Origin: Aquanectria penicillioides | Taxonomy: Eukaryota > Ascomycota > Sordariomycetes > Hypocreales > Nectriaceae | Reading direction: 5' to 3' | Assembly: GCA_003415625.1 (NCBI GenBank) | Contig: PYIU01000011.1 | Coordinates: 385,001-449,000, forward strand | Length of the DNA: 64,000 nt | Part shown: piece after piece, positions 21,749-33,834 of the stretch | How the letters are laid out: each line of letters begins with the position of its first letter | Numbering within the stretch: the stretch's first letter is position 1 | Translations under genes and position numbers: made by a program | Notes under the pieces: generated by a model | Databases searched by the model: none | Told to the model about the DNA's origin: nothing | Seen by the model: only the letters and a program-made list of their open reading frames with translations

Positions 21749-24700
21749 TCAGCCCTCAGCAGGTTCAATCCTCCAAGGCCTATCTTCTACGTATCCTTGT
21801 GCTAACGAAACAGCCAGGCCTCGTAGCATCAACATCCCTCCTCCATATATGTCGTTGAGCATTATTTTTATGGCCTCTTCATTCCCAGCCTCGACGTTAT
21901 CTTCGCTTTCAATATCCGCCGCAAACCCTGGCCAGTGCTTCCAGGACGAACTTCGCCTCCAATCATCCTCGACCAGGCTCTCCTGATCCGAAACCTGTCC
22001 ATACGATTCAATAATCAGCTGAGCATGCTTTGATTCAACCGCTGGAATTTGCTTCGGAGCAGGGGAAGCCTGGAGCTTTGCCATCATATCATTCATTGGT
22101 ACCCACAGGTGCGTCGCCTTTTCATGCTTCCTGATGGTTTCCGTTTTTGCGACTTGAGAGGTTGAACCATATTGCTCTATTACCGGGCCAACCAACCTCA
22201 CCAGCGCCTCATCGGCTTCATTCTCTCCGTTTCTCTTCCGTGCTTTCTCTCTCGACTCCGCGTATTTACCCGCTCGAGGACAGATAATAACCGGGGTTAC
22301 CTTTTGATATTGGTGTCGATGCCTGCGAAATTGATCAATCACCGAGTCCGTTATTGGTGCTTTTATTAGGGGAATAAAGTGCGTCATGATTTCGAGGCTT
22401 TCTAGGACATTCCCGCCGCTGCCAAAATCTCCACCAGATAAGCAACGTGTTGTGTCTGCCAGCGTAGTCCATTCGAATGGGTTTCATGCAGAACCCATCT
22501 TGTCAAAGCCAAAGCTTCGTCAAATTTGTCCTGCTGCTCTAACACCCTTGCTCTTTTCCACAGTAATGAATGCATTTCGGCACTTGACTGAAGTCCCTTC
22601 TCTGCGAGGTCATTGATGCAGTCATCCAGAAATCTGCCCTGGACCTGAAGGATTCGGCTCCATGACCCGGTTCCTTTCGCAACGGCCAACATGGCACCAG
22701 ACAACAGACTATTATTTTCGAGGTTCGATAAGACCCCTCCTTGTTGTTTATCTGGTGGAAGCTCGATTGGGAGCCATCCTCCCTTAACATATCGAGCAAA
22801 CTTTGTGAGATGCGCTGCAAACATCGATCCAAGTTCTAAGGTCTCACCATGGTAGGTCCCAAAGGCGCCGTGGATCAATCCAAACGCGTCCGAGTACATG
22901 TGGGTGATTAGATCGAAACCCTTGGTTGTGCGATCGATAGAAACGGCCAGGGTTTTCAGAAGCCGGCCTTTGAGGACGGCGGGCCAGAACTCGTTCAACG
23001 GAAGAGATTTGTTTCTCAACACTGTGCTCGCATGCGGGATGACCTGCATAGATACTCTCCAAGTACTATCCCAGGGCATATCTAGCGGTACAAAAGTATT
23101 GGCAAAGGTAGCCAGGGCCTTTGTGGCGAACTCGGCATCTTGGCCATTGGTCTTCAAATGGCTCTGGATTACGAGATGGACGAGTCGATGTATGGTAATC
23201 GAACCATCCGATGTAGTCGCAATGAAAGAATACGCTTCGAGTAGGGATAGAGCGTCGTCCATATCGTCCATTTGTGGGTCAGGGGAAAGACTACCGGTGT
23301 GAATCTTGCACGTCGTCGGTAGTCCAATAGTCAATCTTTTGTTTGTGACTGTCGCAATCAACATTGGCGTCTGCTTTCTGCCTCCGGTGCAATTAATTTC
23401 CGCGTCAGTCAAGCAATCGGTGAACAGGCAATTGTTGTAGCTGTTGTGGTGCCTGGTATATTCCTCAAATAAAGCCCGTGGCATCTCTCTCCGATCAAAG
23501 CAACTTGCCAAGTTTAGCAAATCAATGGCAAACTCATTCTCTTTCTTGATAGCTTCAAATGAAATAAGCCAGGTTTTTGCAATGGCATTGGCACGATTGC
23601 GACCTGTTTCTCGAAACTCGTTCTCAAGCATTTTCATCAAGCTCTCAGGGGAGCTTTTTGCTAGTCTCTGTACGTATTGCGATACGGAAAGAGACTTCTT
23701 ATGGATATAAGAGGTGGCTTGGGCGATGGCGAGAGGTAGACGGCCCAAGCATTCGACCAGTTCCTTCAATTGGTCGTTGTCGTGCATATCAGGTGGCAGT
23801 CGCCTTTGGACGAGCTCAACACACTCATCCAAGCTTGGCTCTCGAACAGCAAGAAGGTCAATGCCAGGGGGCGCTAGTTCAACGGCAGCCTCCTTGCTTC
23901 GGGTCGTAAATAATACTGAGCCATTGGAGGATGATGGGATATATTGGCCCATCTCGTCCTTCACGGATCCATCCTCGCCAACAGCATGGAACACTTCGAC
24001 GTCGTCGGCGTTGTCGACAATCATAAGCCAAGGGTGCTTTAGGTTTTCCAGCCATGCTGCCGCTTTAGACAAGATATCAGGGTCTCCAGGTTTACAATCT
24101 GGTAATTCACAAGACTGAATGATGCTGTTGTAGGCATCGTTGAAGTGCTCGATTGTGTTTGCGTAAACCCAAAATATGGAAAGACTGGGCTCTCTCTGGC
24201 GCATTTCAAAGGCCCACTGAAGAGCAATCTGTGTTTTTCTAGGAGTATTGTTAGTATCACAAGTTCCAGTCCAATTTTTTTAAGAGCGTACCCAATGCCT
24301 CCAAGGCCGTACATCACGGCTCGTTTATGAAGACCTTCTCGTTGATTCTGCTTTGGAGACCCTATCCATTCATTGAGCTTCTCAAGTATAGCGGTCCGTC
24401 CAACAAAATGCTGGTTTTTTGAGAATGGTACAGTAAAATATGTTTCATGGGGCTCATCGGATTCACTAAGCCTAGCAGACGAGTGACTCTCTTTGCCTTG
24501 TTGCGAAATCGATGCCGTTTCTTCTTGTATGTAAATCAACTCTTCGACCACGGCCTTGAAGCCGGGATCATTGGTACTGCAAAACTTGGACATGCCTTTA
24601 TGAGTAGCATTTATCCCTCTGTCTCGTACATTGTCGAAGCTGGCTGACGATTTTGGGACAATGAGTCCTACCCTGCCGGTTTCGAGCTCCTCCCAAAAGC

Positions 24701-25523
24701 AAGTCACTTTAATCGAATCTCGATTGGCCCGAGCTGGGAAATTAATAAACTCCCGGCAAAAGGCTGTATGAATTCGTTCGAGTACTTGAGAGTCCGTTCT
24801 AAGAGTTTGCAGTATTTTCTTGTTTGTTCGCTTGACCGTGCTAAGTACCGTGACCATTTTGCGGGCTGAGCTGGCAATATTGGATCCGTGATGAGGGGTG
24901 CCCATGAAAATGATGCCGACAGTCTTCTCTGCCACGTGACGAAAGCCATCGTCTTGAGTCTGACTAGAGAATAAAAGCGCCTAGTTGTAAGGTGAGCAAA
25001 TAATGAAACAGACGCATTCTTATTCCATCCGAGTACTCACATCCTTGCAGATCACTCCACCCAAACTGTGGCATACGAATATGATGGGTCGATGAGACGT
25101 GTTAGTTCGTCTCCGCTCATGAACCAGACATGTAAGCAGTTCGTTTGAGTGGTCTCCAACCGTTTTGCAAGAAACTTTGCCAAAAATACTCGTCTTGTTC
25201 ACGATGCTCGCGTCGTATCCAAAACCCATAATGCGTGAATTTGGCAGCTCTGCGGGGAGCAGCGACTTTGGCCATGGCTCAAGTTTGGTGCCGTCATCGG
25301 CAGTGCCTCGCCATGTATTCTCACGATGGCCCATGAGACCATGGATAAATACGATGCTGCAACGGTCAACCTATGTCACTAAAGCTGAAATCGCGTCGGT
25401 TGTGACTCACTCAACCTGTGCCCCATCTCCATCATACCAAGCCACCAAACCTAGCGGCTTCTCTCCACCATTCGAAGACTCTGCGAACTCGTTGCTCCTT
25501 TCGCTCCTCCTTCTGTGCCACAT
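21749..25523 (-). CDS. NLR-like STAND protein: alpha/beta hydrolase - NB-ARC - C-terminal helical region; one-base frame break near 22412
   Basis: The best start is ATG 25523 (MWHRRRSERSNEF). Introns 25371-25415, 24981-25040 and 24239-24291 keep the frame for 987 aa to 22402. The N-terminal domain is a lipase/PGAP1-like alpha/beta hydrolase: VFIHGLMGHRENTW, WPKSLLP, then the nucleophile elbow CHSLGG and GTPHHGS. The NB-ARC ATPase follows: P-loop GLGGIGKTQIA (rebuilt exactly by the third intron), Walker B-like WLMIVDNADD, GSVLFTTRS, and GRLPLAIAQA. A winged-helix segment ends with ITIHRLVHLV in the MHD position. After EILAAAG the frame stops, but the next frame (22387-21749) carries on as helical sequence. 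The sum is 3n+2, and one added G near 22412-22414 gives 1205 aa. This corresponds to the SesB-like hydrolase class of fungal NLRs. The role is inferred: regulated-cell-death or non-self signalling. Confidence 0.85.
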
Positions 25524-26448
25524 TTTGTTTATTGAAGATAGCTGGAGGCCAACGATATGACTTCGTGAAACATCCGGAATCCATCTCGGGTGGGCAGATG
25601 TGTGATGTGGTCGCGCAAATCTGCCAGCCGCTCAGCCTTGTGATCTTCGCCAATGAAATCACAACGGCAATGGTGGCTAAGTTTCAAGACATGAGACATT
25701 GATGGCGTTTAATTGGCGGTTTTCTGAGCCTGATGTGCCTTGTTTGTTGAATCACTGCGCCACTTGCAGGGGTTTTCTCAGCTGTGTTTTGCTCCGGTCT
25801 CGGCGTATATCGGCGAGTCTTTGTTGGGCCAATCATGGATTTAGCAAGGATTGAACGATTTCCATTTGATGATGACCGGAGCATACATAAGAGAGTTAAA
25901 TACTTGCTGAGGAGATATTGTCCTGGATAATCATGGGAGTTCCGATCGGGCCAATCCCATAGTCTAGATTAGCTGACTCAGCATTACGCTGTAGGGTAGC
26001 CAGATCCGACAGAATGGTTCAGCAGTACCAGCTTGGCGAAAAAAGCTCGTCTTTAAATCGGAAAGTCAATTGAAGAATAATCAAACAAAAATACAAAATA
26101 CAAATGCCAGGTATTGGGAATTTCTACAAGACGAAATAAGGGTTGAGGCAAGATATACATCATCATCATGAATATGTATTACTATGGTTGATCATCACAA
26201 TGTGTATGACAGGGTAACGTGAGGATTGAACGTCAAGATATTTGATTTCAAACATGTGGAGAATTAAAGAACTATCCAATTTAATTATCAATATAAAGAA
26301 AACGAACTTACACTCGAAGTGGCAAGTATCTTTGTGTAACTGACATTCAATTCTGATATATATATACGGTAGTACCAACTCATGGCCCCACAAAACTAGC
26401 TACCCTACAACAGAGACGCCCATAACATCCCAGTCTCAGCCGCCCTGC
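25524..26448. other. intergenic, NLR promoter and 3' region of the reductase
   Basis: No supportable coding frame. The part near 25524-25900 lies upstream of the NLR start; 26050-26400 is AT-rich. Confidence 0.45.
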
Positions 26449-27386
26449 TTATTGTTTGTACACCGCAGTAAACTTGGCGTCTAGGTCTTCCTCAGTGAGC
26501 AACTCCAGCCCAACGAGATCATTATCCACATTGTCGTAAGAGGCCTTGAAGACTCCACTCATAATGCAGGCCTTGAGGACTGGTAAAGCGAGCTTGGGAT
26601 CTGTTGCGTTCTCAAGCTTCCTATACTCAGCGGGGCCGTCTTCAATTATAGTGACACTCCACTCAACTCCAGGCGAGTGCTTCTTAGCAAGGGCCAGGAG
26701 CTGAGACTGGGTGACGACGAGCTCATGCAAAAAGAGGTTGCGGTTCTTGGTTGACTCTGGGCTTTTCAATGCGCCGACAACAGACTTGCCAACTCCGCCA
26801 AGGCTAGTGGTGCTAATAGGGTTGCTGCCGTCCTCCCACAACTCGGCACTCTTAGTCTGCCAGTTATACATGAAAGGGACAGCAAAGATCAGATCAGTGA
26901 AGGCTCCGACGCTGAAGATTGTGTACTCGATAAGACCTGCTTCAGCCTTCTCTTTGAGATACTTTTGAATCTCGGCGATTTGAACAAATGGTAAGAGGTG
27001 CGCCACATCAGGGTTTGTTGTAATGGAACCAAAGTCGCTAGGGATGAAGCGCTTCACATTGGCTTTAATTGCAGCATCGATCATGATCTTTTGGCTGAGA
27101 GTACCGGGGCCACCGACAGTGGAGACGATCGCGTCGAGTCCAGTGAAGACAGTGGCAAGATTGTCGACGGATTCGTAATCGACAACGACAAATTTGACGC
27201 CGTCTGGAATGCCCTCGCTGTTCTTCTCAGAACGGCCAAAGAGAGTCACGTTGAATCCTGCACCAACCAATGCGGCTAGGACAGCTGATCCCACGAGGCC
27301 TTTCTGTTGAGCTGTTAGTACTGCCCTCACTTCACTGTTTGGAGTGTACTTACGCCGACGAGACCAATGTTGTTGTATGCGCTCAT
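26449..27386 (-). CDS. NmrA-like / isoflavone-reductase-like NAD(P)H oxidoreductase
   Basis: The correct start is ATG 27386 (MSAYNNIGLVG). A 50 bp intron at 27304-27353 (GTAAGT, branch TACTAAC, CAG) splits the dinucleotide-binding glycine motif, which reads GLVGKGLVG once spliced. The protein is 295 aa, usual for the isoflavone-reductase/pinoresinol-reductase type of atypical SDR. VTLFGR follows the second strand, as expected for an NADP-binding Arg. KRFIPSDFGS holds the lysine-region motif typical of these fungal proteins. An upstream extension of the open frame to 27585 runs through the intron and is not used. The gene is divergent from a Zn2Cys6 regulator with a 526 bp shared promoter carrying repeated TCCGCC, so it is the obvious candidate target of that regulator. 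The substrate is unknown. Confidence 0.85.
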
Positions 27387-27912
27387 TATGAAGGTTGGAA
27401 AAGGGGTTATATTCTGATGCTGGATGATTTGAGAGTGCGAATCGTTGTTTGCTGTGTGCGGTTGCTGTGTGCTTTTGTGCTTTTCTCCAGGGAAAGGCCC
27501 CAGCATTGACTTTATACTTCAAATCAAAATAGGCCGACTGGGAAGACATGCTGGTATTCCGATACCACGGGCTTGAGCTCGCCATCCCTTATTATTCAGC
27601 GATAATATGATTTTCAACTCGACCCATCGCCAGCCAACTTAATAGGAGATAGGTTCCGGGGTTGATTGGCTTGCTTACGATCTGAGTCTCCAGAATCTCC
27701 ACTCGGCGGAACTAAATTCGGACCGCCGTCCGCCCTGCGGGGAGCGGGTTTATTTTAATTCCGCCTGAGATACATCATACATCCGCCTAAAATATATCCG
27801 CCGTTACAAATAAGACAAACTCCGCACCTGCTCTCCGCCATTTCCCTTGCAAGCAAGACGATCTTTGTATGCTATTGGATGCCTTTTTCTGAAATTCTCG
27901 ATCATCTCCATC
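27387..27912. promoter_or_regulatory. divergent promoter with TCCGCC array
   Basis: Exact TCCGCC is found at 27729-27734, 27760-27765, 27782-27787, 27797-27802 and 27834-27839 on the plus strand and at 27705-27710 on the minus strand (as GGCGGA). Near-copies are at 27722-27727 and 27821-27826. Six exact copies within 135 bp is far above chance. CGG/CCG triplets are what Zn2Cys6 proteins bind. The array is closer to the regulator start (27913) than to the reductase start (27386), so autoregulation is plausible. Confidence 0.7.
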
Positions 27913-30294
27913 ATGGGAGAAGAAGTTACCGAAAACTCCGCTTCTCATACTGCACCAGCATCAGGCAGAAGCAAACGGATTTCTAACGTACGCTTGCCAA
28001 TGCCCCCACCGCATGGGGGCTTGCTCAAGGGTCCCGCTGGCTGACGCTGATAACAGGCGTGTATACAATGCCAAAAACGAAAGCGACGCTGTGATGGAGC
28101 AAAGCCAGGCTGCGCACAGTGCTCCAAACACAACACGACTTGTGTCTACACGCAGCGCAGAGGTCGAGGAGCAGGGAAGAAGTAAGACATTATGTTACTG
28201 CAGACGCTCGGCACATGTACTAACTGCCCTCTCAGGAAGGGATACGTGGGACAACTTGAACAAAGGTTGAAGAAGTTGGAGTCTGCATTGCAACGCCAGT
28301 CTGGAGAACAATCTCTCGATAATGACACATCTGCGGCACCAGACCTTTTCGACGAGGCAGCTCCAGAAAGCACATTGAGTACGTATCTAAAGGTTTATTG
28401 CATGTTGCTCGCTGATTCTTACCATTGCAGGCACCAATCCTGAGTTATTGAATGATGCTCAGGACAACGCCTCGGGCAGCAATGCTGCTCCTGTCGTTGC
28501 AAGGAGCAGCCAGGATGGGAATAGCCTACCTGAGCATATGAGTGCCTTGAAACTTTCAAATTTCTTCAATGGCGCCTTCGACTTATTGCATTCGATCTTG
28601 AACAACGCGGGCGGTAGCCAGTTCCATCGTAGGGTCTTTATCAGCCTACCTACTCGCGAGCACCTCCACCATCTTACCGAGAATTCTCTGGAAGAACTTC
28701 AGATTTATGGCATTTTTCTTAACCCCCAGACGTTCTCATCTATGTTGGATGCACAAGACATCGCGGGCGTAGACAACAGCAGTGATGATCCCTCTCGCTG
28801 GGCTATCGTGAACTCCATTTGGGCTAGCGCAGTGTTATTAAAGATGACCAACAACTCCCTTTCACTCACCTTGCCAGGTACTTGGTGTTTCTTCAAAAAT
28901 GCCTTCTCGACATACTCAGAGCTCATAATTCAATCGCCAACTATCTCAACTTGCGAGGCGCTCATGTCCATGGTCATGTTCATTCAATGCACGCCAGATG
29001 CCCAGACAGCTCTGCAGCTGATTGCTGCTGTTGCCACAGCAGTACACTCACTCGGCTTACATCGGAGGGAATTGTACGAAACCCTGGAACAAGACATAGC
29101 AGAGCGCTATAGGCGCGTGTTTTGGATGGCTTACATCTTGGACGCCAATGCTACATGCGCCTGGGGCATACCGTCGAAATTCGGCAACTCACATGCCACC
29201 GTTGATTACCCTAGCATTATCAACCACCCTTCAACAGACTCTGACGAAGATAGACACCCAAGCTTTCTTCGATGGGTGGCGGAACTCGCCGCCATCCAAA
29301 AGCGGATTTGCGACTTGGAAGACATGGATTTTGAAAACAATATTGAAATTTCCACAGACGCCATCAAACGAGCGAGGCATGACCTTGAGAATTGGAAGAC
29401 ATCACTACCGGAGGACCTGCAACCACAACCTACCACCTCTTTGACGTTCAATCTGTCTCGCACACGCCTGCATTACTCATACTATAACTCCCTGGCCAAG
29501 ATCCACAGACTTCTGGGGAAGCTAGAGTGCTCTGATTCGACGCAGGCTCTTGGCTTGACAGGAAGCGTAGAACCCGAGACTCGAACCTCTCGAGTTGCAT
29601 GTACTGCCGCGCACCGTGCAATGATAGGCACACTACGCGGGGTATCATCTGAACCATTTTCTCAGCTTTGGTACGCTTTCCCCAAGAAGTCTACTGCGGA
29701 TTCTCTGCTAACTGTTGGTGTAGGGCAATGCTGAACTACCCACTTTCTGCAGTGTTGATGTTGTTATCGGATGTTCTCAACCACCCCACCGCCGAGGAGG
29801 CGCCGCTCAATGTTGCCACGATAGGCCAATTCGCTCAGTTTCTGATGAGAATGAAAGATGACGGATGCGATGTGAGGAGGCTTCTGTATGGATGCGCCAA
29901 GCTCCATCGCATCGCGGATTGGGCGGCTAGTTCAAAAACTATCGGGCAACGGTCACGGCATGATGGAAAGTTGTTGCCGTTTAGCTCGAATACACTGGCG
30001 GATATTGAGGTGAGAATTTATATACCATGGCAAGTTCGGTATTGGAGTTGTGCTTACATATTCACCTAGGCGATGCGTGTGAAGCTCTCAGGTGTTTCAG
30101 ACTGGCTACAACTTGCAGGAGGGCTATTGAGCAACATCCCAATGCTACGGACAAATGCGGATAAGGTGCTTTCCGGCATTTTCAGTGAGATACCAAAGGA
30201 TGGTGTCTACGGCTTGTTGGTCCCCGATATTCTTAAGCCACAGCTTTACAACTTTTCATTCGGCTCTGCACCGTCCGCGCGGCCCGAGGCTTAG
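27913..30294 (+). CDS. Zn2Cys6 transcription factor with fungal_trans domain
   Basis: ATG at 27913. Five introns (27988-28056, 28182-28235, 28379-28430, 29671-29723, 30010-30069) give 697 aa in frame. The zinc cluster lies at the start of exon 2: ACIQCQKRKRRCDGAKPGC then AQCSKHNTTC, spacing C-x2-C-x6-C-x6-C-x2-C-x6-C with the expected basic residues. A basic linker (QRRGRGAGKK) and a coiled-coil (GYVGQLEQRLKKLESAL) for dimerisation follow. The long exon holds the fungal_trans domain (LHRRELYETLEQDIAERYRRVFWMAYILD), the signature of the middle homology region. The C-terminal exon ends PSARPEA. It is divergent from the isoflavone-reductase-like gene. Confidence 0.9.
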
Positions 30295-30474
30295 ATTGTC
30301 CCTCTGGAGGTAGCAAGCAATACTCCAAGCATACGTGGCATAGGGCCGAGGTAAGTAGCCAGAAACCCATACCTTTAGAAGATGTTGCTGTCTATCAATT
30401 GCCATACCAATTTATCAATGCCAAGGATGACACCGTCTACTGTTGAGGTGCACGGATCCATCAAGTAGCTTCTC

Positions 30475-32090
30475 CTATTCTTCATCCGCATCGAAGGTTT
30501 CGTCAGGGTCTGTAAATCGATAAAACTCTTTGGGGTAGTTTCCAGCCCCTCCAGCTCTATCGATAAGCTTCCGTGTCAAGCTGGCTAGGGCTCTTCGATC
30601 GCCGATGTTGCTGGTCCAAATGCTCCTCATTGCTATCCAGCTGCTGACATCCAGGGTATCATAGCTCCAGTGATGAGTAAAGTATGTTAGCTCAAGGAAT
30701 CGGCCGCAATCAAGGTCGGGGCATTTGTCGTTCAGATATGAAAACAAGTGACTCCAGCTCCCCGCACGAACCTTTACACCGTAGAGGCTGATTCGAGAAA
30801 GTTGAGCGTCGTCGCTGGATGTTGGGTGAGGCTGGAGAAGCTTGATAATGGAAGGAATTCCTGCCCAGACTCGAGAGAGGGATAGGACGCGAAGACCTCT
30901 TGAATTAGCTGCCTTCTTCCAGTCGAGCTGGTCCAAATCCAAGAAGTGTGTCGCCTCGATGCAAAGGGATTCGAGATTCTCGCATGAGCCAATAAAGTCC
31001 CAGAGGGCACCTTGGTGCTGCTTGTTTGGATATTGGTGCTGCAGGTTGCTCAAGGGATATTGTATGTCATCTTGTACCGTTCCGTTTGCGATATTGTCCT
31101 CCATTTGCCGCATCATGACCGGGTTATCTGCCATGCGATCGGATCCATCGCCCGAGTCGTCAACTATGGCTATTCGTAAATGCCTGAGCCGCGACCGGGC
31201 TGCACTGGTCATTGGGGTTAAAAGCTGTCCTGCGCAATGTGTGGAAGGGAGCTCCAGCCTGAGATCCACCAGGTGGCCGAATGCGTGGCAGCTCAGCCCG
31301 TATTGGATTGTTTCTGTAATTTGTTTGATCGCCGTGAGATCATAGCAATCCGCATAGCATTTAAACCGGTCGAATGACGGCAATCTCTGAAGGCCTGTGT
31401 CCAGCCGTGACCATCGCCGCCGAAGGTCCATCCAGGTTTGATAATCGCACTGCACGCGGGTGGGGGGAAAGGAAACGCTGAATGCCTCCACTTGGCCGAG
31501 CGAGCTGAAAATCTTGCGCACCAGCTCGTGCTGGCCGGATTTGTCGTAATGCAACTGTGCCGGCTGATTTGCTCGTCTCCGGAGCAATTCCTCCTTGTAT
31601 TGGCCTTTGTGGCTGTTGCCATCGGCTTCAAGGTGGTGGTCGTAGCATCTTCGGGAGGTCAGAGACTCCCACACGAAAGGAATATCCAGCTTTCGGACGT
31701 GACGGGAGAGCTCTTCGCGCAACCCGCCATCGCAGAGATTCTGGGCGCCCTCGAGACAATTCACAGCTCGACTCAATGACGCAACCGAGTCAAAGTCGAC
31801 GGGCCACCACACGTGATCGCGCAGCGCCGATGACGCAGTCGAGTGCCAGTCTCTCGACACGAGGCGCAGCGCCAGGAGCGTCGTGAAGTCGGCATCGACG
31901 CGATAAATGGTGGATAGTATTTTGTCCCCGTTGTACTTTGTCGTCCAGCTTTGGGGGCCACAGGCCTTGAAAGAATCCCAATCTAGGGCAAGATCTTCGT
32001 ATCGGGCCAATGGGAAGTGCCTCAGAGACGGCACTAGGAGATGCGATACAACCACATCTCTGATTTCTGGTGGAAGCCTTGGGCTGGGGC
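30475..32090 (-). CDS. F-box-like protein, 5' end unresolved
   Basis: The frame is open from about 32090 down to the stop at 30475, and ends YRFTDPDETFDADEE. There is no ATG at its 5' end: the first residues visible are LPPEIRDVVVSHLLVPSL, a good F-box-like start, preceded in frame by a stop near 32115. A 5' exon joined at the CTGAC...GCAG acceptor-like site just before it (about 32090) is likely but could not be fixed. The remainder, over 520 aa, has leucine-rich segments (RHLRIAIVDD, LESLCIEATHFLDLDQLDW, LRVLSLSRVW) resembling irregular LRRs, as in fungal F-box/LRR proteins that choose substrates for SCF ubiquitin ligases. Substrate unknown. A CAG/CTG-rich antisense frame across 31293-31886 is a shadow. 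Confidence 0.65.
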
Positions 32091-32358
32091 CCTGCGGTCG
32101 CGCGTCAGGTCATCACCTTGTACGTGGCAAAAGTGCGCAATCTCACATATGTCACAGCAGAATGTGCATTTCTTCTTCTCCACACATAGTCGACTATTCG
32201 ACGCGGGGCGTATACGTGTTCGTGGCTTGTTTTTTTGTTGTTGTTGTCAGCCAAAAAAAAAAAAAAATAATACGTTGGGCGCCGAGATTTGAAGATCAGG
32301 GTGGTGTGGTGTTGTGGTGTGTTGTGTTTCTGGGGAAGCGAGGAATTGGGGGATTCAT

Positions 32359-33159
32359 TCACCTCTTCGACTTGAGAGACAATGGGTCAATTGTTCCTTT
32401 TCTAGACTCCTGGAAATCCCGCTGCACCCTGCCGGCCGCGACGAAGTTTTCGTAGAAGAAGGCGAGCCCGTCCGGCATGTCGTCGAAATGCTCATACAGC
32501 GACTCGCACGAATACCGGGCCATGCTCTCGACATCAACAACCCACCGTGTGTCGTGGCATGGCCACATTTCGGGCGCCCGCCTGAAGAGGTCTAGACCCC
32601 CACGCCGTTCGCCTTCGTGCAGCAGGTCGAACGGCACGTAGAGAAAGGCATCGTCTTTGTCCCAGCGCTCCGAGGGCCCGTCGAGGATGAAAATGTCCCG
32701 CCCGCTGCGCCCCAGGCCACGGAGCGACGGCTGGATGAACAAGTCCTGCTTCCCGTCGCGGTTGAGGGCGACAACCTCGGCCACCTGATGCTCGACGCAT
32801 CGCGCAATGCGATCCGGCTCTGGTGTGCTCAAGGGAAGCGGGAGAGCGTAGAGGTCGAGGCGATGGCCGTCAGCCTTCTCCGAGCGGCTGCCCCGTACTA
32901 TCAACCCCAGCTTTGCGCCGACCCAAGCGACAAAGCGAGGCTCGCTCGCTTCGGGTGTGATGAGGTATATTTGGGTCGACGCCTTAGGACGAATTGATTC
33001 ATCGGGCGGTTCATAGCGCTCCGGTGACGCTCTTGGTGACGTGTGTCTCTGCGGCCTGGTCTGGTAGGCGCCGTAGGCCTGCCAAGTCGTGAGGCGAGGG
33101 GTCCCATCATGGGTTTGGTTGCGTTCTGCCATTGGCCTCACGGCCATCGTACGAGCCAT
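32359..33159 (-). CDS. hypothetical protein, 266 aa
   Basis: A single open frame. The first ATG is at 33159 (MARTMAVRPMAERNQ); the open frame extends 7 codons upstream without ATG. The first 70 residues are Arg/Pro-rich and probably disordered. From about residue 75 the sequence is folded-looking (TQIYLITPEASEPRFVAWVG, DIFILDGPSERWDKDD, WVVDVESMARYSCESLYEHF) with no family I recognise. Codon use is GC-rich, like the neighbours. It lies head to tail with the F-box-like gene on the same strand, 0.3 kb upstream of it. No signal peptide or membrane segment. Confidence 0.6.
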   Translation of the reverse strand: MARTMAVRPMAERNQTHDGTPRLTTWQAYGAYQTRPQRHTSPRASPERYEPPDESIRPKASTQIYLITPEASEPRFVAWVGAKLGLIVRGSRSEKADGHRLDLYALPLPLSTPEPDRIARCVEHQVAEVVALNRDGKQDLFIQPSLRGLGRSGRDIFILDGPSERWDKDDAFLYVPFDLLHEGERRGGLDLFRRAPEMWPCHDTRWVVDVESMARYSCESLYEHFDDMPDGLAFFYENFVAAGRVQRDFQESRKGTIDPLSLKSKR

Positions 33160-33834
33160 GACGACCGGGGGATCTTGCAAGGGAGCTTGCGTCTCGTGCC
33201 ACAGCTTAGCTCAGGACGCGGGGAAAGGTGCAGCAGCTAAAATGAGGACACTAGCGGTTTTTATATCACGCGACTGGGTTATACCCCTCATTGGCGAGGA
33301 GCTGCCAGAGAGCGGACGAACAGAGGCTGCCCGAAACCGGCTCTGCTCGTGAACCGTTCTCGCCTCGGACATGTATAACGAGGTCGTGATATTGTGTCGT
33401 GGTATGGCATCAGCCCTCGCGCGGATGGCGGCCCGGCGCCACGCTCGCAACCACAACTCACGGCGATCAACAATGCACACTGCAAGGCAACAATCAACTC
33501 ATTGCTACGCTTCGCTATCATAAGACCATATTCTGCAATTCAACTGACCGCTCACAATCGTAACTAGCCCAACCACCTGTCAGGCCATGACCCCTCGTGG
33601 CCTCTGTTGATTCGCCTAACCACCCACCGCCTCGTTCGTCCCTTGCGTTTTGTTTATACCTTTTTGGTCCATGTCATCCAATCACTCCGGTGAATTCTGC
33701 TGTGCCGTCTGTATAAACGTGCTGTTACCCTCCGTCGTTTCCACGTAGGATACTACCGGGCCACCTTCATCACTATTTCCCACCATATCGGCTGTGAACC
33801 TCATCACAATCATAGCTCATTTCCTCTTTCAAAA
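33160..33834. promoter_or_regulatory. promoter region of the repeat protein
   Basis: A TATAAA lies at 33712-33717, 118 bp before the ATG, and an ATCCAATCAC (CCAAT box) at about 33677. The leader is pyrimidine-rich and the start context is CAAAAATGGC, good for a highly translated fungal mRNA. Confidence 0.5.

Noticed and set aside
27387..27585. Upstream extension of the isoflavone-reductase-like frame
   Set aside because: It runs through a clear intron (GTAAGT, TACTAAC, CAG); the spliced start at 27386 restores the glycine motif.
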